In this document: positions 46,861 to 58,800 of the stretch, one piece after another | Layout: every line of letters begins with the position of its first letter | Numbering within the stretch: the stretch's first letter is position 1 | From: Lutraria lutraria | Taxonomy: Eukaryota; Mollusca; Bivalvia; Venerida; Mactridae | Assembly (NCBI GenBank): GCA_964023205.1 | Contig: OZ026847.1 | Span: 5,826,819 to 5,890,818 of the forward strand | Direction: 5' to 3' | Length of the DNA stretch: 64,000 nucleotides | Translations under genes and position numbers: made by a program | Notes under the pieces: generated by a model | What the model was told of the DNA's origin: nothing | Database searches by the model: none | The model's input: only the letters and a program-made list of their open reading frames with translations

Positions 46861-49800
46861 GTGAGTTATCAAGTCGATTGTTGTCTCTTTGTTGGTTCAT
46901 TCATGATTGTTATTATAGCTTTCAAGTTATTGTGTTTTCTGACATAACTTACATTTTATTAAACCAGGACTGGAGTGCTTTAATAAATTAATATGTAGAC
47001 AGAAATTAACCTGACTGCTGCAGTGATCATGGTAGAGTCTGTATATTCTATATCATTATATGGTTATGCTGTTATCTAAGTATGTGACTTACAACCTTCA
47101 ACTGCAATCCTGTTAATTAATTTGAACATCACATGTAAAGTTGCTGTTGAGGAACTGTAAATTAATATATCATGAATAACTTTTTCAAGCACCGGACACT
47201 CAGTCTTATAAAGACATACATTTTACCAGACTGAATAAACTTTTACTGGTCCGAATATTAACCTGGCTTTGCATTATCAAATTTTGTGTTTTAAAACATT
47301 TATATGTACTTTTACACAAAAATTGTACAGGACCATCGGTCTGGCTCTGATTAACTCAGCAGTCATTAATTCAGGTTTCTCAATAACAGCAAGCTGCAGG
47401 CCAATTTAGCCGCTTAGAAATGTGTTTGGGTCGGTTAGGAATCTCAAAAGTTTATAAAATATTGCAAGAAAATTCCTGGAACCCCCCTAGCAGGCCTGTT
47501 TGTCTAGCTTTTGGGCCTGTTGGCCCCTAACTTATTCAGAAGCCTGTATTATAGTGGCAATATTTACCGGATCAGCAGTGATTTAGGCAGACTTGGTCTT
47601 TGGACTGGTACGTGGCCAAATTCAAAGACTGATATTGATATACAATGAATTATTCAGAATGACAGTTGCTTCATCCCCAAGATGTTTCACGTCTGTGTTG
47701 TTACTGATGTAATAACATGACCTAGATCAATTATTTTATTTTTAAATGATATGTGTTTATTTTGATTAAAATTAATTATGCTATTGAATATATGTGTCAA
47801 ACAAGGCATTTTTATGAGTTTTGACTTTGTGCCTTTTAACCAAATTCTTATTCAAAAGTCTCTGATGCTATCCCTGTGTCAATTAACCACTTGTAAAAAA
47901 GTATGTTAGTCTTTAAAAATCCCCCAATTTAGTCTTTCACCATGCAAATTTCCCCTATCAAAGCGACCCGATACCTGTTCTTCAAAACAGTAAGAAAAGG
48001 GCTGACTTCATGTGATAAGACTAAAGAGTTTCCCTTTTTATACAAATTTTAATGATAATATGGTACGAAAAAAATATGATAATCTCTCAACCCAAGTTTT
48101 GATCTCTTACCCTTTGAAAGGAATTCATGAAAACAGAGTTTTTCTTGAACTTTTTGTGCATGGTTCATGAATAGTTCATATAGTATGACTCGATGTTTGA
48201 CAGGGGAAATTTCTCAAGTGTGTAAGCTGTCCAGCTAGCTTATGGCCAGTGTGTGGTTCTGCCCACATTTAAGATGGAAATTAAAAGATACCAAATGGCC
48301 CTGGCCATTGGTGCATGGTAACAAAAACGGTAGGGCTGTGGATCATAGGGTAAGTGGCGATCCAATCCAATCCACGATTCTACACTTACGATCTGCAAAT
48401 TGAATCACGAAACTTTTGTTATCCAAGTAACCCATCTAAAATGTCAACATTGCAGTCCTGAAGACAGCTAAATTTCGTTTTCTTTTAGGATGTCTTTTGA
48501 TCAATATAAATTGGTCCAATGGCTTAAGTTTAAACATGTACGTAACCCTTCCAATGAATGAGTTTACCAACATCATTTTCTGGTTTATGCCTGGGACCCA
48601 TTATTTAAAGATTCGGTTGGACCTCTTGGCAAACAAATAAGTCCATGATGAGACAGTATATATTCGGTGAAAAGGGATTTTCATGAAAAAAGAATACACT
48701 TTTATGTTAACAAACAAGATCGCAAACCACGAATCTCACTCAGTAATGACGAATTATTCGTAATTGAATTGATTGATTTCCCTAAGTACTCGGATACTCG
48801 TCACAGCCCTAAAAAAGGGTCGCTGGGAAAAATTAAGATCGGTTGGGTTTAGGTTACGCCTAAACTAGTTAGGTTTGTAATTATTTTGTCGGCAATGGCG
48901 ACAATAGTAAAAATAAGGTACATGTAAGCGGATTTACATACTCTAGTCAAGCATTCTTGTTCAATATGTAGATACATGTACATTTTTGTAACTTGAAGTA
49001 ATTTGAACCTCTGACATTCAAATTTTTATATTTTCAGAATTGTTGTTAGTAACTATAGCAACAGAAGAGAATGATGGATTTAAGAGATATTTAAGAAGTA
49101 CGAAGACGTATGAACTTAATTCAAAGGTGGTGTAATTTACAAAAATATATAAAAAAGTAAAAGAAAGTTCAACTTAGTTGGACAATTTGTTTTCACTGAA
49201 TTTTGATGTCACATCAACAGTAAGGCTCATTTTAGAACTTCCCAGCATTAACTTAATGTAGGTTCTTCAAATTTAGCCCCAGACTGTGGACCGAGTTCAC
49301 CACTCGGTCCACCAAAATTGCCGTCGGTCCAATAAATTTGAAAGGGTCAGAGGATCGATGGTTCAGTAAATTTTTCAGTGATAAATTTATCACATTTCAG
49401 AACAAAAAAATGAAATTTTTCATCACTCTTCAATAACATGTCTTATAGCCAATTTATATGAAATTTTGTGTGCACTTTTTTCATGCACCAAAACTTCATT
49501 CGGTCCAGTGAAGCTTGCATTTTCATTGGATTGAATGTCCAGTACTTAAAAAAAAATTTCGTGAAGACTGGAGAGCCCAGACTTAGACCTGGATAGAACC
49601 ATGGACAGCTTCCTCACAGTGGAATTTTGATTGCAAAATTAATGGGATTCTGACAAGTTTTGAGGGGCTCGTGATTACAAGTCAGAGCCATAGTCACTTA
49701 ACCACGGAGTCCCTTTGTGGGAAATAAAAATTTGAGATCATAAAAGTTTTTTGTTTAGTTCACATGTACTGTACATGTACACGCATATATAATTAACTTT

Positions 49801-52800
49801 GGGTGTTACGGAATGTGTAGAGAACACTTTGTAAGATAATCCTGTGTCAGTATATATATTTGTACTACCATCTTAAAACTACATTCCATGAATACTTGGT
49901 AGCTTTATATAGTAACATAGTACAGTCCTTTGTTTTGTGTCTTTTCCTAGATGGCATAACAAAAAATTGTTTGTTTCTGGTTACCTAACCTAGGCTAATT
50001 TTTCCTAACGACCTTTGACTTTTCCGTATCCTGAGGAATGGGAAATCAACTGTCAAGAGCCCCCCCCCCCCCCAAAAAAAAACATGGCCCTACCTTAGCC
50101 TACCTATCTACCTACCCAGTCTTCACGAAAAACCTTTTTAAGCACTGGACATTAGGTCCAGTGAAAATGCAAACTTAACTGGACAGACTGAACTTTTAGT
50201 GGACTTAAAATGAGAATATACAAAATTTTATATAATTTGGCTGTATGGTTTATTTTTTTAGAGTGATTAAAATATTTCAGTGTTTGTTCTGAAAAATGGT
50301 TACAGTATCACTGAAAAATTTACTGGACCGTCAGACCATTGACTTTCAAATTTACTGGACCGATGGCCATTTTGGTGGACTCGGTCCAAGGTCTGGTGCT
50401 AAATTCATAGCCTACACTATTTTTAATGAGCATGTAAGTTACCAGAAACAAAACAGTCTTTTTTAGATCTTAGTGTGGTTTCTTACATAAATAGACTTAA
50501 GTGTTAAATGATAGTGGGTGGACTGTGAAGTTGCTTGTACTAAGGGTATAGTAAGGCTCTTGTTTTTTATAATGTATTTCCATCATGTAAGACTATCCTT
50601 GATAATGTTTGCTTAGGCGTGAAATTTTTTGTTTCTGGTAACCCGACCTACTCAAATTTTTCCAGACCCCCTTAGACTTTTTATGAGGGATGACGAACAA
50701 TATGTTCACTTTTTCACTTTTTTCCTTTCATTACACTTTAAGTATGCTACTACTTAATAAAAAGAAATATATTTAAAAATGGTTATGGTGAACTTGGAAG
50801 TCAGATATTATATAGATAAGAAATTTTAGAATCTGACGGATTTTTTTATCTTTCCCCGACCAGTGCTTCATTCTATTTTTATGGAAGTAAATATGTTGAA
50901 ATAACCATTCTGGTAGACAGGAATTCACTATAAACTTAACTGTTGTTCACTACAGACAAAAAAGTAGTTTTAAATCCTAGTGGATATTTCTAACACAGTA
51001 ACAGTCACACCTGTGTTAGCGGCCACTTCCGAATTAATGCCACCTTGTGAATAAGGTCATTCTATCGAAATCTGTCATCACATTTTGTCTTTCCTAAGAG
51101 CGACCTTTGTTCACAGGTTGGACTGAACATGTATAAATGTATATGGATTAAAGTCAAATATGAACATCTTGATAAATGTCCTACCTTCATGTACCTACCT
51201 TACTCTATTTTACTAAAAATTTAGTATTTAGAATGGTCAGAGTATTATTGGATATTGAACATAGTTCCCCCCCCCCCCCACCTTAGTGTGATAATTTATT
51301 TGTGATAATTGAATGAATATTTTGAATTTTGATAAATTTTAGAATTGTCATTACTTATTATGATAATAAGTTATAACAGTACCATAAAACCTCATTTGAA
51401 TACCAACTTCATAGTACAAAACCACTTCTTTATTGATGATTTGTCAATGTTTCCTAGATATATTTTGACTTGATAATTAATGAGAACTACTTAATATTGA
51501 GTCATATTGTTTTTATCCCACCGTATCAATAGATCAGGGGCATATTGTTTTTGGCCTGTCTGTCTGTCTGTTTGTACCAAACATTAACCTTGCCTATAAA
51601 ATCAAAATGCTTCCACCTACAGTTTTGCAAACTTCATATGTTGGTTCCTCATGACAACCTCTACAGGACCTGTGCATTTTAATGTCACACTAGTAGGCCT
51701 GTTGGAAGCAAGACCAAAATTTTGGAATAGGGATTGCCTAAGGCCTCCCCACTAGCCCTTCAGGTTCCTACAGCCCTGTATTATCTGTGACTTCTATGAG
51801 TATGATCAAGTTGACTTTACTTACCGGTACAAATGTATGGGTAGTTTTTAGTATATAGATGTTGTTGCCTGTGTAAAATACCTGAATAGATCATAACTAT
51901 AATTATTATACTTTGTTTGTTACAGGTATTTGGTTTGGGGACTGAATGGCGTGGTGGGGACATGACAGATGCTGGAGGAGGACATAAAATTAACATTCTA
52001 CGAGATGAACTTGCTCAGTACAAGCATAGAGAAGATCTTGTTTTAATGTTCACAGATAGGTATACCAATATTACATGTATCATTTAGAATAACTCATTAG
52101 GTGTAAACAGAATTGTTTTGTTTCTGGTTACCTCATCTACACTAATTTTCCCTGGCGACCCTAATCTTTTTATTAGGCCTGATGGACATTACATACACAT
52201 TCTCACTTTTATACATTTCCACATGCTTTTCAAGGGCAAAAATACCCGGCCTACTCACATGTACATGTAGCCTAGTTTTAATGATTATGTAACCAGAAAC
52301 AAACACATTGTTAGGCCTTATTCATACTCTATGGTTATGTAATGTTCAGATTTTGATTGCTTTCCCATACAGTTTCTTTCTTAAGTACATGTACCAGTAA
52401 TTAATTCTTGCTTTTTTATTGGTATTCAAGTAATTGAAATGGTATTATGCGAGTAGTTCATTTGAACAGTGATTTGACAAATTGAAAGGAAATTTTGTTT
52501 ATTGAAAATTTGAAATGCCCCCAGGAGCTTATCTTTAATGTAATAAGTTATATAAGGAAAATACCTGTTACATTCTATAGTTCAATCCCTTATCAGTTTC
52601 TTAAAATACATAACAGAACAGTTTGAAACATAACAGAAAAATAATAGACCTGTAACATTCTCAGGTAAACAATTCTTGAAGTTTTGTTAAAGATGCTAAT
52701 TAGAGAACTAAGTGGAGATACATGTTGTCTGTGGTGATAATGAAATGTTTGAAGAAATGTGAAAACATGGTGAACTTGTACATTTTGTGCTGTTGTACCT

Positions 52801-55800
52801 GGTAACAGACCTTTGACTTTTTAAGCACTAGGATTTTTTATGCCCCCGTATCGATTGATCGGGGGCATATTGTTTTTGGTCTCTGTTAGTACCAAACTTT
52901 AACCTTGCCTACAAAATCAAAACGCTTGCACCTTCATTCATCAAACTTCATACGTAGGTTCCTCATGACAACCTCTTCATGACTTGTGCATTTTCAGGTC
53001 AGTAGGTCAAAGGTCAAGGTCACGGGGTCATTGTATGTAACTTGATATACTAACAATTAATAATCATATTTAAATTGTGTTCTTATAATGACCCAGATAA
53101 TGTTAGTTTATATATTTCATGATAAATAGACATTTAAAAACCCAGTTATAATAATTATTGTTTTATCCTGTACCATAGCTTGAATGTCAATCGTTATACA
53201 ATGTGTTAGGGAATTGAACTTGGCCTTACCTCGTAAGTCATGCATTATTATGTTGTTGGTTGTTATTACCGGTATTTATTTATTCCTGTTTTTCTTACAA
53301 CAATGAAAAAATTCTAATTGTTCATTGTCTGGGAAGTATTAATCTGTATCAACATGTTTTCAAATGTATACTTTTATTTTTTATTTTAAGTTACGATGTT
53401 GTTGTCACGGCAAATGCTGATGAAATTTTGGAGAAATTTCACAAGTTTGATGCCAGGGTAGTATTTTCAGCTGAGGGTTTCTGTTGGCCTGATTCATCAC
53501 TTGCTGTAAGTTCGCACTACCATAATTATATAATTAGACATACTGACATACTGTTTGTAATTGTCCTCCCGTCAGGCCATCATTAAAAAAAGGCTTGTTT
53601 AATTTGAAACTTGAATTTAATCATTTGACAAACAGTTTTTAAGGATGTACATACATACATGTATCCTTGTATAATCAGGGTTCTCAATAAGTTTGTGGCC
53701 AACAGGCCAAAAAGCTAGACTAACAGGCCTGCTAAGGGGTTCCGAGCATTTTCTAGCAATATTTTATAAACTTTCGAGATTCCTAATAGGCCCAAACACA
53801 TTAATTTTCTAAGCAGCTAAATAGGTCTACAGCCTGCTATTATTGAGAACCCTGTATAATAATAATGATTAATAATGAAAACGCTGGTATTGCAATAGAT
53901 TTAACTTGATAATTATAACCTTGAAAAGCCACTGATGTTATGAAATACATTGAGATGGAAATTTCATCTTAATTGACAGAATTTTATAAACCGGTACTGG
54001 TAGATGTAGAAAAATAGTTTGGGAATGAAGGCAGTCTTCATGGTACATGTCACTAAGAGACTTAAACTATGGGAGTTTGTGCTAATTATGAGAGTTGACT
54101 ATATTTACTTTTACTTTTTAGAGCAAGTATCCGGAGGTTAAAGTGCATGAGAAAAGATATCTTTGTTCTGGAGGTAAGTATTCAAAGAATTTAGTGAGTT
54201 TTATCTTCTTAGTTTAAATTTATTTCACATCAATGTGGAGCATGTTCTTACAACTTATATTAACTACTCTTGATGTCTGCTTCCTGGATTCTGACTCAGG
54301 TACTCATGCATAATGAAGTGATTGTGTTGGATCTGGTCAAATTCCGCCACTGACAGGATAAGAACCAGCAAATTCAGGGTTATTAGTCCGACACTCTACC
54401 CCTACACGACTGTTTGTCCATAAAACTTCAAAATTAGTGTCAATTCTTTATTTCTGTAATCTTAACAAGCTTTAAATCAGATTTCGCATACTTGTGATTA
54501 GGTCTCACTGAAATGTCAGTACAGTCAAACCTGTGAACAAAGGCCACTGTTTAGAAATACATAATGTGGCCTTTATTAACAGTAGACCTTAATTCGGAAG
54601 TCATTTGTTCTAAATAACCTATGATGGTTTCTAAAAGAATGGCCTTTATGCACAGGGTGGCCTTAATTCAATGGTGATCGCATGCTTGACTATATACAGT
54701 GTATATGAACTACTATTTATCAGTCTGTTTGTCCATCTCTGGTTAACAGTATGCCAGCGTGATATCAGTTTACAAAAATACAACATTATAGAATAATGTA
54801 AGATGTGGTTTTATAGACTTAATACACAAGCATAGGTTAAACCAGTGTGCGTTTTGAATACAGTTACAAGTATTAGATAAAAGACTTGTCTTTGTGCTAT
54901 AATTGTACTATAGCGATAGATAAATAGATTTTGGTTTTGCAATATTTGCATCTCCAATAGGGTGTTGCTCTACAGAGGTTGTAATATACTATGATAATAA
55001 CTTGTTGTTGTATTTTTCAGGATTTATTGGATATGCTAAGGATATTTATGAGATAGTTTCCTACAAGCAGGTCTCTGATAATGACGATGATCAACTCTAT
55101 TATACTCATCTATTCCTGGATTCAGCTCTTAGAGTATGTATCTTTATTTGTGTTGATAATTCATTTATTTAGGCTGATTGACTGTAGCCTTATGGCTATG
55201 GTCTCTGACTTGTAATTGATAGCTGCACAAGGCTGTGAGTTGAAATCTTATCTGTGACTGATAAATTTCAATTGACTGTGATAAATCTGTGCAACTAGCT
55301 TAAGGAAGATGGGTGGTTCTACCCAAGTGTAAGCCTGGGTCCTTCCTTCATTGTTCAAAGCTGGGAAAATTTGTCAAATAACCCCGTCAGTAGGTATGAA
55401 GTTAAATCCATATATAGGGTGATCAATGCGTGCTATGCTGTTTAATGTTTAGAAGTTCATGGATCCATATTTTGCTTAAAGTAACTACAGAATTTTGTTA
55501 CATAAATCATATGACCATAATCAATACATACTAATGTATTGTAATGCCAAAAGGTATTACAATGTGGTATGTATGCTGTGGATAGGCTACAGTTTTAACT
55601 GTGATACATTCAGAAAATTTCTTCAAAGGTAATAAATATGTACTGAAAGTGTTTTGTTCACCCATAGGCATTATATCATGTATTTGTAAAACACTCCTTC
55701 CTGTATTTCATATTTGACAATGTATATATTTTAAGATTTTAAAGCTACAAATGCTCATACTCTTATAAATGATGAGGCACTTAGTCTTATTACCCATGTG

Positions 55801-58800
55801 CCTAAAATTATCCAATTAAACTAGGCTTATTTTATATCATTTCATTTCATTTGCTTACATATCAATAAGTAATTAATGAAGAGAAAAAAAACTTACAATT
55901 TTAGGAAAAATGGAATTTAAAGTTAGATAAGAAATCGGAGATCTTCATGAATCTGCATGGCGCCTTAGGTAAGTTGTTTTGATAACTTCAATGTATTCAT
56001 ATTCTGACTTAACATATATCCTGTCAAACCTGTGTCATCGGTCACCTCTGACTAAAGGTCACCCACCCTAAGAACAAAATCATTCTTTTAAGAACTATCA
56101 TTGCTTATTTAGTTAAAAATTACTTCAGAATAAAGACCACCTGTCAATAAAGACCATATTATGTATTTCCAAAGGGTGACCTTTGATCACAGGTTATACT
56201 GTTCTTAGGAATAAGTCTAATTCACTCAAATGGTGAGGAGTATTTTTTAGTGTGAAAAAAGCGGTATTTAATCCAATTGGCATTTACCTAAAAAAAGTGC
56301 CTTGGACATAATAGGCAGGCCGCCATTTTGTTGTTGTTGTTCACAGGCTACCTTCCTTCATGGTTGACCCTGGGAATCCAACGATGGAAAACACTGTTTC
56401 TCTTTCAATGGGATTAGACGCCCATTTTATCAATCGCAAACGATAAACATGTTTGAAAGTTTGTAACAAGTACCTGTTGTTGAAAAAGTAGAGACTGGAA
56501 ACCAAATAACCAAAATTTGTAACCCTACACTTATTGTACGAGTCGTATTTCTCAGTTAAGGAAATGCCCGAGTAGTTACTATTGAATTAATCTTGAGCTG
56601 TTAATAAGTCCAGGGCTAATTTTGGCTGTTGTTCATTGTGTTTTTCTTTGGCCTTACATAAAAAGGTGCATATTAATAAATGATATTATATGTCTTCCAG
56701 TCATTCTTTTTTTGTGAACTAAAATTAAAGATTTGTAAAACAACAATACTAGATAGAGTCAACTCCCCCTTATGTTTATAGTAGTTATATATTTTGCAGG
56801 TGATGTGACTATGAAGTTTAAAGGATCTCACAGTTTTCTCTACAATGTGAAAACAGGGACAGTTCCTATAGTTATCCATGGTAATGGTCCAATTAAGGTA
56901 ATTATCAATTTGTTCTATTATTATTATTTGGATGACAAACCGATTTTGGTAATTGTATGTGTAGTGATCAGATTTGGGTAATTATTTGTGTTATGACCAG
57001 ATTTTGATGTGATTATTATTTCTGAATATTGCCTGAAAAAAAGTATGATTTTTTTTGTATGAATTTTCAGCCTGAGTTTAACAGAATTGCTAATTACTTA
57101 GCTGAAGGTTGGACAAGTAGCTCTGGATGTATTGCTTGTGATGAGGATACAGTAAGTCTGGATGGTATACAGGTATGACAGATTTCAATACACCCGAATT
57201 TACTCTTGTTTGACTGGACATACTATTGATTTTGTAATGATTAAAGATGGAATTTTCTTTTTGTCAAATTAAACAAAATCTTTATTTTTTAATTTCGATT
57301 GAGATAATAGAATGTACCTACACAAGATAGTCCATGCCCTTTTCAGTAATGCTCTTTTAGAGATGTAGGGTGGGTAAGGTAAGCCGCACCCATTGCTGAA
57401 AGATTCTTTAGAAAAAAGAAAATATAAACCACACCCATTGCTGAAAGCTTCTTTAGAAAATAAGGATAAGCCACACCCATTGCTGAAAGCTTCTTTAGAA
57501 AATAAGGATAAGCCACACCCATTGCTGAAAGCTTCTTTAGAAAATAAGGATAAGCCACACCCATTGCTGAAAGATTCTTTAGAAATTAAGAAAAGATAAG
57601 CCACACCCATTGCTGAAAGATTCTTTAGAAATTAAGAAAAGATAAGCCACACCCATTGCTGAAAGATTCTTTAGAAATTAAGAAAAGATAAGCCACACCC
57701 ATTGCTGAAAGATTCTTTAGAAATTAAGAAAAGATAAGCCACACCTATTGCTGAAAGATTCTTTAGAAATTAAGAAAAGATAAGCCACACCCATTGCTGA
57801 AAGATTCTTTAGAAATTAAGAAAAGATAAGCCACACCCATTGCTGAAAGATTCTTTAGAAATCAAGAAAAGATTAGCCACACCCATTGCTGAAAGATTCT
57901 TTAGAAATTAAGAAAAAATAAGCCACACCCATTGCTGAAAGATTCTTTAGAAATTAAGAAAAGATAAGCCACACCTATTGCTTAAAGATTCTTTAGAAAT
58001 TAATAAAAGATAAGCCACACCCATTGCTGAAAGATTCTTTAGAATTTAAGAAAAGATAAGCCACACCCATTGCTGAAAGATTCTTTAGAATTAAGAAAAG
58101 ATAAGCCACACCCATTGCTGAAAGATTCTTTAGAAATTAATAAAAGATAAGCCACACCCATTGCTGAAAGATTCTTTAGAATTAAGAAAAGATAAGCCAC
58201 ACCCATTGCTGAAAGATTCTTTAGAAATTAAGAAAAGATAAGCCACACCCATTGCTGAAAGATTCTTTAGAAATTAAGAAAAGATAAGCCACACCCATTG
58301 CTGAAAGATTCTTTAGAAATTAAGAAAAGATAAGCCACACCCATTGCTGAAAGATTCTTTAGAAATTAAGAAAAGATTAGCCACACCCATTGCTGAAAGA
58401 TTCTTTAGAAATTAAGAAAAAATAAGCCACACCCATTGCTGAAAGATTCTTTAGAAATTAAGAAAAGATAAGCCACACCTATTGCTTAAAGATTCTTTAG
58501 AAATTAATAAAAGATAAGCCACACCCATTGCTGAAAGATTCTTTAGAATTAAGAAAAGATAAGCCACACCCATTGCTGAAAGATTCTTTAGAAATTAATA
58601 AAAGATAAGCCACACCCATTGCTGAAAGATTCTTTAGAATTAAGAAAAGATAAGCCACACCCATTGCTGAAAGATTCTTTAGAAATTAAGAAAAGATAAG
58701 CCACACCCATTGCTGAAAGATTCTTTAGAAATTAAGAAAAGATAAGCCACACCCATTGCTGAAAGATTCTTTAGAAAATTAAGCCAAAGCCATTTCATAT

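Noticed and set aside
49127..49131. Alternative PLOD exon 2 donor at 49130
   Set aside because: It would add one Val (KVVFGLG) and create a one-residue gap against vertebrate PLODs; the donor at 49127 aligns cleanly. NAGNAG-like use remains possible.
57269..57610. Minus-strand open frame of repeated [14 protein letters not shown] units
   Set aside because: It lies in the 42/46-bp tandem array. The 42-bp units (multiple of three) keep all frames open, no start context or splice signals fit, and the frame breaks as soon as 46-bp units begin.
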